Below are positions 1-7,357 of a stretch of DNA of 64,000 nucleotides, one piece after another. The position numbers and the translations under genes are program-made. The notes under the pieces were generated by a model. It saw only the letters and a list, made by a program, of their open reading frames with translations. It made no database searches and had not been told where the DNA came from. Source of the stretch: Sphaerisporangium perillae (GTDB lineage: Bacteria > Actinomycetota > Actinomycetes > Streptosporangiales > Streptosporangiaceae); contig NZ_JALLPO010000014.1 of NCBI RefSeq assembly GCF_023276435.1, positions 124,001 through 188,000 of the forward strand, read 5' to 3'. Every line of letters starts with the position of its first letter. Positions within the stretch are counted from its first letter, which is position 1.

Positions 1-467
1 CCGACGCCCGCGGCGGCGAGCGCCCAGGCCGCGTGGCTGCCCGTGCCGCCCAGCCCGAGCACCACCACCCGGGCGTTCCTCAGCCTCAGCTGCGCCTCCC
101 AGCCGTGCTCGCGGGGCGCGAGGTCGACCTGCCGGAAGAAGGCGTGGTTCCTGCTGTAGCGGTCCACCTCCCGGGCGCTGAGCTCGGGCGGGGGCACGGC
201 CGCCGCGTCCTCGAGGTAGCCCGAGGCGATGAGCTGGGCGACCAGGGACTCCGCCTGGGCGGCGGACAGTTCGCGGAAGGCGAGGGCGAGCCGCGAGGTG
301 ATCTGCGCGACCGGCAGGGTCCCGTCCATGAGCGAGAGCGCCGCCCAGACCCACCCGTCCGGGTCGTCGATCTCCGCGGCCAGGCCGTAGATCTCCCCGC
401 CGATGCGCACGGTGCCGTCGGCGTACCGGTGCGGCCGATGTTCGGCCTTCACCCGGGGACGAAGCAA
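1..467 (-). CDS. ThiF/MoeB/HesA-family adenylyltransferase, N-terminal part (cut by window start)
   Basis: Read on the minus strand, this encodes a protein beginning near RPRVKAEHRPHRYADG, followed by a RIGGEIYGLAAEI segment and, about 135 residues in, the nucleotide-binding glycine motif GLGGTGSHAAW. That motif is the Rossmann start of E1-like enzymes, which adenylate a C-terminal carboxylate; the N-terminal extension is the kind seen in actinobacterial ThiF proteins linked to thiazole or peptide modification. The likely start is TTG at 467, seven bases after GGAGGT; GTG at 473 sits too close to that site. The adenylation core and any cysteine motifs lie outside the window, so the exact role cannot be told. 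Confidence 0.72.
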   Translation of the reverse strand, partial: MLRPRVKAEHRPHRYADGTVRIGGEIYGLAAEIDDPDGWVWAALSLMDGTLPVAQITSRLALAFRELSAAQAESLVAQLIASGYLEDAAAVPPPELSAREVDRYSRNHAFFRQVDLAPREHGWEAQLRLRNARVVVLGLGGTGSHAAWALAAAGV

Positions 468-796
468 GGACACCACCTCCACCTCGAAGGATCGAGGTTC
501 CGGCGATCATGTCAAGGGCGCGGCGGCCACCGTCCCATGGGGGCGGACCACTCACGGGCACGAATGACCAGTTGTCCGAAAAGAGGTGTCTTGCCCGTAT
601 CCTGCCGTGGTGCTGAGTTACTACAGATCAGAGCGATGATGCCCCTTGTGATGCTCGTGCCACGCGAGCAGGTCCCGGGTGAGCGTCTTGCGGGCGAACA
701 GGTCCTGCGCGAGCAGACCAGGCGTGAGCGCGTCCCGCGCCGGCACGTCCCGGACCCGGTGCGCGCGGCCGGACAGTACGGCGCAGGGCGAGGCTG
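468..796. other. Intergenic region with a 15-bp periodic tract
   Basis: This 329-bp stretch separates the divergent ThiF and TauE genes. Its right half (about 663-752) is built of six imperfect 15-bp units of the form gag-cag-gtc-cgc-gc. Read on the minus strand the tract spells a five-residue rhythm (ARDAL, TPGLL, AQDLF, ARKTL, TRDLL) ending at a TAG at 622-624, but no start codon with a ribosome site was found for it. Promoters for both flanking genes must lie here; none stands out. Confidence 0.45.
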
Positions 797-1534
797 ATGC
801 CGTCCCTCGACCTCGCGCAGTGGGCCGTGGTGATCTTCTCCCTCATCCTCGTGGGGGTCGCCAAGACCGGCGTCTCCGGCACCGGTACGGTCGCGGTCGC
901 GCTGTTCGCGCTCGTGCTGCCGACGAAGAGCTCCACGGGAATGCTGCTGCCGCTGCTGCTCGTCGGCGACGTCGTCGCCGTGGTCTCCTACCGGCGCCAC
1001 GCCGACTGGCCGAAACTGCTCAGGCTCTTCCCCTGGCTCGCGGTCGGAGTCGTGGCCGGCGCCGTCGTCGTCCGCTGGGTCGACGACACACAGATGAGAA
1101 GGATCATCGGGGCGATCCTGCTGGCCTTCATCGCCATCCACTTCTGGAACCGGCGCCGCGGGCCGGAAGCGTCGCTGGGCCACAACCGCACGGCGGCCGC
1201 CCTGGCCGGGATCCTGGCCGGCTTCGCCACCATGACCGCCAACGCCGCCGGCCCCATCATGGCCGTGTACTTCCTGGCGACCGGCCTGCCGATGCTGGGC
1301 TTCCTCGGCACCAGCGCCTGGTTGTTCCTGCTGCTCAACGCCTTCAAGGTGCCGTTCAGCGTCGCGCTGGGGCTCATCACCCCCGCCACGCTGGCCTTCG
1401 CCGCCGCGACGGCCCCCGCCGTCCTCGTGGGCGCCGCGGCCGGCCGGGCGATAATCCGGCGCATCGACAGGACCTGGTTCGAACGCGTGACCCTCGCCCT
1501 CACCTTCCTCGCCGCCGTGCGCCTGATGTTCTGA
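797..1534 (+). CDS. TauE/SafE family (DUF81) sulfite/anion exporter-like membrane protein
   Basis: The 245-aa protein is almost entirely hydrophobic, with seven to eight membrane segments arranged as two related halves. The first half opens with VGVAKTGVSGTGTVAV and the second with AGFATMTANAAGPIMAVY, the paired Gly/Thr/Pro-rich motifs of the TauE/SafE family. Members export sulfite, sulfoacetate or similar organosulfur anions, or are of unknown substrate. It is monocistronic and convergent with the ferritin-VIT1 gene. Its last 28 bases, including the stop codon, are repeated directly downstream. The family call is firm; the substrate is not inferable. Confidence 0.88.
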   Translation: MPSLDLAQWAVVIFSLILVGVAKTGVSGTGTVAVALFALVLPTKSSTGMLLPLLLVGDVVAVVSYRRHADWPKLLRLFPWLAVGVVAGAVVVRWVDDTQMRRIIGAILLAFIAIHFWNRRRGPEASLGHNRTAAALAGILAGFATMTANAAGPIMAVYFLATGLPMLGFLGTSAWLFLLLNAFKVPFSVALGLITPATLAFAAATAPAVLVGAAAGRAIIRRIDRTWFERVTLALTFLAAVRLMF

Positions 1535-1560
1535 CCTCGCCGCCGTGCGCCTGGTGTGCC
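1507..1560. repeat. 28-bp tandem duplication of the TauE gene 3' end
   Basis: Copy one (1507-1534) is the last 28 bases of the TauE gene including its stop. Copy two (1535-1560) matches it perfectly for the first 19 bases (start CCTCGCCGCCGTGCGCCTG) and then diverges. One of several boundary duplications in this window. Confidence 0.85.
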
Positions 1561-1583
1561 GGATCCGGTGTCGCGTACGCGGG

Positions 1584-2753
1584 TCAGACGCCTCCCGTGC
1601 CGATCGCGTGCCCGATGAGGTACACGACCACGGCGGCGCCTCCGCCGATGAGCAACTGCCGTGCGCCGCCGCGTAGAGGCGCCCGGCCGTTGAGCAGCCC
1701 GAGGACGGCGCCGACCGCGAACAGGGAGGCGGCGGCCAGGATCACCGCGGTGACCAGCGCGGCGGTGCCGGAGCCGAACAGGTAGGGGATGACGACCACG
1801 ACGGCGCCGAGAGCGAAGGCGATGAGGCTGGACAGCGCGGCCGACCACGGCGAGCCGAGCTCCCCGGGATCGAGACCGAGCTCCTCGCGTGCCATGGTCT
1901 CAAGGGCGGCGTCGTGGTCCTTCATGATGGTCGTGGCGACCCGCTGCGCCTCTTCCTCGTCGAGGCCCTTGGCCCGGTAGATCAGCGCGAGCTCTTCCGC
2001 CTCGGCTTCAGGATCGTCGCGCAGCTCCTCCGATTCCAGGGCGATCTCGCGTTCGTAGGACTCCCGCTGGCTGCGCATGGAGATGTACTCGCCGGCGGCC
2101 ATCGAGAACGCGCCGGCCAGCAGCCCCGCCAGCCCGGCGAACAGGATCGTCCTGCCGGACGCTCCGGAGCCTGCGAACCCCATGGCCAGAGAGGTGTTGG
2201 ACACCAGGCCATCGTTGACGCCGAACACGGCCGCGCGCAGCGTGCCGGAGCGGTCGGAGCGGTGCCAGCGCTCGCGCCGGGCGATCCCCGGGCCGCCCGG
2301 TTCCGCCCCCGTGTCCCGCGCGCGCAGCCGGGTCAGCACACGGGCGTGCGAGCGCTCGTCCACGGCCATGCTCGGCAAGGCGTCGGGGTCGCCGTCGTAC
2401 AGGCCCGCGTCGGCGTGCTCGGCCCGCTCGACGATCGGCAGCACCGCGTCGACGGAGTACCGCCGGGCCAGCCAGGACAGCAGCCGGGTGCGCAACCCCG
2501 ACCGGCCAGGCTCCGGCACCGGCTCGCCGAGGCCGGTGAGCTTGTCCGCCCAGTGCGCGGCATGCCGTTCCTCGATGGCGGCGAGCTGCAGGAAGACCTG
2601 CTGCCGTTCTCCGGTGGCACCCGCGGCGAGTCCCCGGTAGAGGGCCGCGCTCTGCCGTTCGGAGTCGAGCGCGTCGCGGAAGCGGGCGGCCGCTCGCCGG
2701 TCCGCGGGAGGGGTGTGGTGCTGGATGTCAGTGTCGTGGGTCTCGGCGCTCAT
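1584..2753 (-). CDS. Ferritin-like / VIT1-CCC1 fusion, iron-manganese transporter
   Basis: The 389-aa product has two parts. Residues about 20-145 form a ferritin-like four-helix domain with candidate metal ligands Glu32, Glu61-x-x-His64, Glu109 and Glu133-x-x-His136. Residues about 165-389 are a VIT1/CCC1 domain opening with AAVFGVNDGLVSN and GEYISMRSQRE, followed by membrane segments. VIT1 proteins move Fe2+ or Mn2+ out of the cytosol, and in the fused bacterial forms (MbfA type) the ferritin-like part binds the metal first. The start at ATG 2753 gives a clean domain start; the longer frame upstream lies inside the Fur gene. It overlaps the Fur gene by 26 bp and is probably co-transcribed with it, so metal sensing and export are coupled. 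Confidence 0.9.
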   Translation of the reverse strand: MSAETHDTDIQHHTPPADRRAAARFRDALDSERQSAALYRGLAAGATGERQQVFLQLAAIEERHAAHWADKLTGLGEPVPEPGRSGLRTRLLSWLARRYSVDAVLPIVERAEHADAGLYDGDPDALPSMAVDERSHARVLTRLRARDTGAEPGGPGIARRERWHRSDRSGTLRAAVFGVNDGLVSNTSLAMGFAGSGASGRTILFAGLAGLLAGAFSMAAGEYISMRSQRESYEREIALESEELRDDPEAEAEELALIYRAKGLDEEEAQRVATTIMKDHDAALETMAREELGLDPGELGSPWSAALSSLIAFALGAVVVVIPYLFGSGTAALVTAVILAAASLFAVGAVLGLLNGRAPLRGGARQLLIGGGAAVVVYLIGHAIGTGGV

Positions 2754-3282
2754 GGTGGATGTCTCCAGCCCGGTCACCGCGCGGGGAGCCGCCCGGGGCC
2801 GATCGATGTGTCGCTCGAGGTTGCGCGGGGCCGCCGGCGGAGCCTTCCGACAGGCAGCGGCGGCAGGTCCCGCGGAAGATGATCTGTGCTTCGTCGACCT
2901 CGCCCACCTCGTCATCCGGGGTGAGACAGGGCTTCGCCTCGCCGGCACAGGACACGTCGCTGACCTGCCCGCAGCGCCGGCAGACGAAATGGTGGTGCCA
3001 GGTTTCGGCGACCTCGTAGACGGCCGCGCCCGGCCCGACGTCCGCGCGCAGCACGACGCCGAGGTCGGCCAGTGTGATCAGCGAGTTGTAGACGCTGGTG
3101 CGGGGCAGCGCGACGCCGTGCCGGACCAGGTGTGCGTGCACCTCGTCCGCCGTGTGGTGCCCGCCCATCGCCCGGAGTGCCTCGGTCACGGCGAGCCTCG
3201 GCCGGGTGGCCCGCAGCCCGGCCTCCCGCAGTCGCGCCACCGTCTCGCCGGTGAACTCTCCCGCCACCACCGTCATCCTCAT
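2728..3282 (-). CDS. Fur-family metal-responsive transcriptional regulator
   Basis: The 184-aa protein has the Fur winged helix (RATRPRLAVTEAL, then PRTSVYNSLITLADLGVV), a metal-binding ETWHHHFVC stretch, and two CxxC pairs (Cys101/Cys104 and Cys140/Cys143) that in this family hold a structural zinc. The last 40 residues are poorly conserved tail that overlaps the transporter gene start. Its partner gene is an iron/manganese exporter, so it most likely senses Fe, Mn or peroxide; the sequence does not distinguish Fur, Mur and PerR types. Start is ATG 3282 or ATG 3276. The operator directly upstream ends six bases from the start, arguing for autoregulation and a very short or absent leader. Confidence 0.9.
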   Translation of the reverse strand: MRMTVVAGEFTGETVARLREAGLRATRPRLAVTEALRAMGGHHTADEVHAHLVRHGVALPRTSVYNSLITLADLGVVLRADVGPGAAVYEVAETWHHHFVCRRCGQVSDVSCAGEAKPCLTPDDEVGEVDEAQIIFRGTCRRCLSEGSAGGPAQPRATHRSAPGGSPRGDRAGDIHHERRDPRH

Positions 3283-3288
3283 CCCGGT

Positions 3289-3323
3289 GACTTATTTGTA
3301 CATGGACTATGTACAAATAAGTC
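3289..3323. promoter_or_regulatory. Perfect Fur-type operator: 15-bp inverted repeat, 5-bp spacer
   Basis: The arm GACTTATTTGTACAT (3289-3303) is followed by GGACT and its exact reverse complement (3309-3323). It is A+T-rich in a 70% GC context and lies just upstream of the fur-VIT1 start at 3282. The core TTATTTGTACAT arm differs from the classical Fur box but has the length and symmetry of Fur-family sites. Confidence 0.85.
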
Positions 3324-3363
3324 TACACCCACCTGCGGGAAGCCCCTTTGTGCTCCGTCGGAG

Positions 3364-3411
3364 GGCGTCCTGTGCGCGTCGGACCGTGGCGTCCTGTGCG
3401 CGTCAGACCGC
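3364..3411. repeat. 24-bp tandem duplication at the LysR gene 3' end
   Basis: Two copies (3364-3387 and 3388-3411) of GGCGTCCTGTGCGCGTC followed by G/A and GACCG. The second copy contains the LysR stop codon (3403-3405), so the duplication is of the gene's end. Confidence 0.85.
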
Positions 3412-4299
3412 GGCGGGGGAGAGGCGGCCGCTCTTGGCCAGGTTGACCTCTTCTAGCAGGGCGGCCGCGGCGGCGCTGGTCGGGTCGCCGGTGACGGTGA
3501 CGGTCTCCCAGGCCGGGACGTTCCCGGCCAGCCCGACGAAGTGCACGCGGTCGGTCTTGACCGCGAAGGACTGCGGCACGAGCGCCACGCCGAGCCCGAA
3601 GGTCACCACGTCGAGCAGCGAATGCACGTCGGTCACCTCGAGCGAGACGCGGCGGTCCACGCCCGCTGCGGCGAGCACGCTGTCGGCCAGGTCGCGGGTG
3701 CCCCAGTCAGGAGGAAAGTCCACGAACCTCTCCGAACGCAACTCCACCGGCTCGACCTGCGCCCGCGCGGCGAACGGGTGCTCGGGCGGGCAGGCGAGCA
3801 CCAGCGGCTCACCGGCGAGCGGTTCCAATACGACGTCGTCCGGGCATCGGGCCGGGCGGGAGACGAACGCCAGATCCAGCCGCCCGGCCCGCACCTGCTC
3901 GATCAGCTCGCCGGACCCGCCGTGGCGCATGCTGATCTCCAGGCCGGGATGCGCGGCCAGGAACCGGGCGAGCACGGCCGGCAGGTGCACCACGTGCAGG
4001 CACTGCAGCGAACCGATGGCCAGGCTGCCGCGCAGCAGCCCCCGCACCGCCGCGACGGCGTCCTTGGCGGCGTCGGTGGCAGACAGCGCCCGCCGCGCCT
4101 CGACCAGCAGCGCCCGGCCGGCGGGGGTCAGCTCGACCTGCCGGGTGCTGCGCAGGAACAGCGGGGCGCCCAGTTCGCGCTCCAGAGAGCGGATCGAGGC
4201 GGACAGTCCGGACTGCGCGACGTGCAACCGCTTGGCCGCCCGCGTGAAATGGCAGTCCTCCGCGACGGCGACGAAGTACTCGAGCTGGCGGAGTTCCAT
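3403..4299 (-). CDS. LysR-family transcriptional regulator
   Basis: The 298-aa protein starts with the LysR winged helix (MELRQLEYFVAVAEDCHF, AAKRLHVAQSGLSASIRSLE, residues 1-60) and continues with the periplasmic-binding-protein-like effector domain (residues about 90-290). It is divergent from the aldo-keto reductase gene at 4407 with 107 bp between the start codons, the usual layout for a LysR protein controlling its neighbour. The inducer is unknown. Confidence 0.93.
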   Translation of the reverse strand: MELRQLEYFVAVAEDCHFTRAAKRLHVAQSGLSASIRSLERELGAPLFLRSTRQVELTPAGRALLVEARRALSATDAAKDAVAAVRGLLRGSLAIGSLQCLHVVHLPAVLARFLAAHPGLEISMRHGGSGELIEQVRAGRLDLAFVSRPARCPDDVVLEPLAGEPLVLACPPEHPFAARAQVEPVELRSERFVDFPPDWGTRDLADSVLAAAGVDRRVSLEVTDVHSLLDVVTFGLGVALVPQSFAVKTDRVHFVGLAGNVPAWETVTVTGDPTSAAAAALLEEVNLAKSGRLSPAAV

Positions 4300-4406
4300 G
4301 ATCCATCACCAATGCTGCTCAATTAGATCAGTTTCTTCTGTTGGACAGCTTAATCGGGGGAATAGCAGACTGGCGATGTTCCAGTCATCTTCGAGGAGGA
4401 ACTCTC
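4300..4406. promoter_or_regulatory. LysR / aldo-keto reductase divergent promoter region
   Basis: A locally A+T-rich 107-bp gap holding both promoters. Sequences of the form ATTAGATCAGTTTCTTCTG near 4322 fit the loose T-N11-A LysR rule, but no exact dyad is visible. The reductase has a strong ribosome site (GAGGAGGA at 4393-4400). Confidence 0.5.
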
Positions 4407-5267
4407 ATGCAGACTCGCCGCATCGGCGACGTCCAGGTCGGCGCGATCGGTCTCGGCGGGATGCCCATGTCGATCGAAGGACGCCCTGACGAGCAGCGTT
4501 CCATCGCGGCGATCCACGCCGCGCTCGACGCCGGCGTCACCCTGATCGACACCGCGGACGCCTACCACCGGGACGCGAACGAGGTGGGCCACAACGAGAC
4601 CCTGATCGCGCGCGCCCTCGCGGGCTACGGAGGCGACACCTCCGACGTGCTGGTCGCCACGAAGGGCGGTCACCTGCGTCCCGGCGACGGATCCTGGACG
4701 CTCAACGGCTCGCCGGAGTACCTGAAGAACGCGTGCGACGCCTCGCTCGAGCGGCTCGGCGTCGAGGCCATCGGGCTCTACCAGTTCCACCGGCCCGACC
4801 CGAAGGTTCCCTACGCGGAGTCGGTCGGGGCGATCCGCGACCTGCTGGACGCGGGCAAGATCCGCTTCGCGGGCATCTCGAACGCGAACCCGGACCAGAT
4901 CCGCCAGGCCGACCAGATCCTCGGCGGGCGGCTGGTGAGCGTGCAGAACCAGTTCTCGCCGGCGTTCCGGTCCAGCGAGCCGGAGCTCGAACTGTGCGCC
5001 GAGATGGACATCGCCTTCCTGCCGTGGAGCCCGCTGGGCGGCATCTCCCACGCCGGTGATCTCGGCTCGCGGTTCGCCGTGTTCGCCGAGGTGGCGCGGG
5101 AGTACGGCGTGAGCCCGCAGCAGGTGTCCCTGGCCTGGATGCTCGCCAAGGCGCCGGTGGTGATCCCGATCCCGGGCTCCTCGCGCCCGGAGACCATCCG
5201 CGACTCGGTCGGCGCGGTGGACCTGAAACTGTCCCCCGAGGAGCTGTCCCGCCTCGACGCGGCCTGA
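4407..5267 (+). CDS. Aldo/keto reductase
   Basis: The 286-aa product is a TIM-barrel NADPH-dependent oxidoreductase. The tetrad is visible: Asp and Tyr in DTADAYH, Lys in LVATKGG and His in LYQFHRPD; the C-terminal cofactor motif is VIPIPGSSRPETI. Members reduce aldehydes and ketones. ATG 4407 follows GAGGAGGA at proper spacing; the upstream in-frame ATG at 4341 falls in the LysR promoter region and would add an unrelated 22 residues. Probably controlled by the divergent LysR regulator. It ends 18 bp from the convergent 644-aa gene. Confidence 0.9.
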   Translation: MQTRRIGDVQVGAIGLGGMPMSIEGRPDEQRSIAAIHAALDAGVTLIDTADAYHRDANEVGHNETLIARALAGYGGDTSDVLVATKGGHLRPGDGSWTLNGSPEYLKNACDASLERLGVEAIGLYQFHRPDPKVPYAESVGAIRDLLDAGKIRFAGISNANPDQIRQADQILGGRLVSVQNQFSPAFRSSEPELELCAEMDIAFLPWSPLGGISHAGDLGSRFAVFAEVAREYGVSPQQVSLAWMLAKAPVVIPIPGSSRPETIRDSVGAVDLKLSPEELSRLDAA

Positions 5268-5285
5268 CGGCGCGGGTCCCGGTCG

Positions 5286-7220
5286 TCAGTTGGTGCGGGT
5301 GTTGGGAAGGTGCGCGCCGAGGTAGCCGACGTACACCTTCCCGGTGGCGCCACCTGAGTCGTCGTGGAAGTACATGCGCGGCGCCGGATACCCGACCGCG
5401 CGTAGCCTGACATGGGCCTCCATGAGGATCTCGCCACGGGCGTCCACCTCGACCGGCACCGGGAAGGTGCGCGGGTCGCGGAACTTGTCCCGGCTGGTGA
5501 CGCTCTTGGACTCCCGCATCACGAGCATCCCGGCCGGGACCGTGTACCGGCCGGGATCACCGACGGCGCACCAGTCGTAGAACCCGCGGGAGAACGCGCC
5601 GCTGGACCGCGCGCGGGCGAAGTCGTTCAGGGCGTGGAGCGCGTCCCACGCCTTGCCGGCCCAGGTGCGGCGCATGCCCGGATAGGTGAGGTCCAGGCGT
5701 ACCGCCGAGGGGTCGGTGTCTCCGATCACCACATGGGTGAGCCGCGACCGGGCCTCGACCAGGGTCTCGGCGAGGCTGCCCGGCCGGAACACCACCTCGG
5801 GGGCGGGGACCCCGTACATGGGATGCCCAAGCCCGGCCAGCTCGCGCTCCAGCCACCGGACCCGCTCGGTCAGCGTGCGGACCGTGTCCACGGCCTCGGC
5901 GTACTCCTCCTGCAGCAGCGCGTAGGCGACTCGCGGGTCCTCCGGGTCCTCCGGATCTTCCGGCAGGTCACGCGGGGTGATCACCAGGTTGAGGACACCG
6001 TCCAGGCGCAGGCCGAGCGTGCGCACCTCGCGGAGCAGCCGCTGCGTGGCGTCGAGGTCGGCCGCGAGTTCGAGCGCGCTGTCCAGCTCGTCACGTACCT
6101 TCTTGACCACGAGATCCGCCACCTCGTGAGCGAGCTCCGGGCGGGGTTCCACCGGCGCGACCTGATCTGGCACCGGTACGGGCGCGGCCTTCGCGGCCAC
6201 GGCGGCGGGATCCGCGACGGGGTCGCCGACCGGCTCGGCGATCGGCCCGGCAGGGGGAGCGGGCGCGACGGCCGGCGCGCGCCGCACGGTCAGGGCCATC
6301 ATCTTGCGCCGGAGCTCCTCGCGGGCCGCATCGGGCGGCGCGGGGCGCGGATCCATCGCGCTCGCCAGCTCGCTCACGGAGGACCGTCCCGCCAGGACCC
6401 GCAGGACGACGGGAAGGGAGCGCCGTACCTCGTCGGGAAGGTCCACCCCAGCGGCCCGGCCGAGCATGCCGTCGGCGATCGTGGCCAGAGCGGCCTCGCC
6501 CTCGTCGCGCAGCTTCGCCGGGCGCATCGGCGGGTGGCGGTAGGTATTGCGCTCCGTCGCGGGGTCGAACGGGGCGGCGTAGGTGCGGATCGCCCCGCTG
6601 TACACCCCGAGCTCCTTGCCGACCGCCTGGTTGAACAGCTCCTCGGTGTGCCTGTCGGCCAGGCGGACCACCAGAGCGGCTCCGGCCACCGCCGCCGCGA
6701 GCCACTCCGCGCGTGCGGCGCTGCCGGCGTCGGGGGTGACCACCGCGATCGGCGCGCGGCGCCGGGGTTCGGTCAAGATGCGCATGAAATGGGTCATTTC
6801 CGGCTCGTCGAAGACGACCGCGGCATCCTCCAGATGGATCGCGCCGTCGGTGATCCGCTCGGTGCGCAGGTAGGCCGGAAGGAACCCTGGTGCCTTGGCG
6901 CCGGTGGGAGTGCCGCCCTCCTGCTCGACCGTGACCAGCACCCATCCCGGCGTCCGATCGGTCCCGTCAAGGAAGATCGCCTTGGTGCACAGCCGGCCGC
7001 CGTCAAGCGGTTCCGCAAGGACGTACCGCCCGCAGCCGTCACGGCGCTCCATGCTCAGCCGGGCCCCGGCGAGCTCGTGTTCGATCTTCTGCCGTGCGGC
7101 GTCGGCGGCCGGGAAGCCCTTGTCCTCTCCCCACTGGGAGAAGGCGCGATGCAGCCGGACCCAGATGGGCCGGGCTCTGTCGCGCAGAACCGCCTGGTAC
7201 AGCCGTGTCGTGGACCTCAC
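5286..7220 (-). CDS. Unknown 644-aa protein, last gene of the helicase-methylase block
   Basis: I do not recognise a named family. The N-terminal third (1-110) contains VRLHRAFSQWGEDKGF and a segment resembling a small beta domain. Residues about 150-240 look like an alpha/beta fold (APIAVVTPDAGSAARAEW, then GAIRTYAAPFDP). A low-complexity Ala/Pro/Val linker spans about 315-365, then helices with a coiled-coil-like heptad stretch (EEYAEAVDTVRTLTERVRWL, about 440-470). The C-terminal 170 residues are compact and rich in aromatic residues, ending with KVYVGYLGAHLPNTRTN, probably a separate conserved domain. Start is GTG 7220. It is 137 bp downstream of the methylase stop and in the same direction, so a role in the same system is likely: a sensor, effector or specificity partner are all possible. 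Confidence 0.6.
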   Translation of the reverse strand: MRSTTRLYQAVLRDRARPIWVRLHRAFSQWGEDKGFPAADAARQKIEHELAGARLSMERRDGCGRYVLAEPLDGGRLCTKAIFLDGTDRTPGWVLVTVEQEGGTPTGAKAPGFLPAYLRTERITDGAIHLEDAAVVFDEPEMTHFMRILTEPRRRAPIAVVTPDAGSAARAEWLAAAVAGAALVVRLADRHTEELFNQAVGKELGVYSGAIRTYAAPFDPATERNTYRHPPMRPAKLRDEGEAALATIADGMLGRAAGVDLPDEVRRSLPVVLRVLAGRSSVSELASAMDPRPAPPDAAREELRRKMMALTVRRAPAVAPAPPAGPIAEPVGDPVADPAAVAAKAAPVPVPDQVAPVEPRPELAHEVADLVVKKVRDELDSALELAADLDATQRLLREVRTLGLRLDGVLNLVITPRDLPEDPEDPEDPRVAYALLQEEYAEAVDTVRTLTERVRWLERELAGLGHPMYGVPAPEVVFRPGSLAETLVEARSRLTHVVIGDTDPSAVRLDLTYPGMRRTWAGKAWDALHALNDFARARSSGAFSRGFYDWCAVGDPGRYTVPAGMLVMRESKSVTSRDKFRDPRTFPVPVEVDARGEILMEAHVRLRAVGYPAPRMYFHDDSGGATGKVYVGYLGAHLPNTRTN

Positions 7221-7357
7221 TGTCCGCCCTTCGTCCTGCCATGGTGAGAGTTACGGCCAGGACCCCGTGACAGTTGGACGCGAACCGCACCCGCTCGGAT
7301 GTCAGAGACGGCTCGTTCGTTCACGCAAGGTAGCAACGCGCTCCGTGATCACGACGG

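Noticed and set aside
5412-7247. 611-aa open frame on the plus strand
   Set aside because: Antisense shadow of the 644-aa gene; composition is GC-frame noise.
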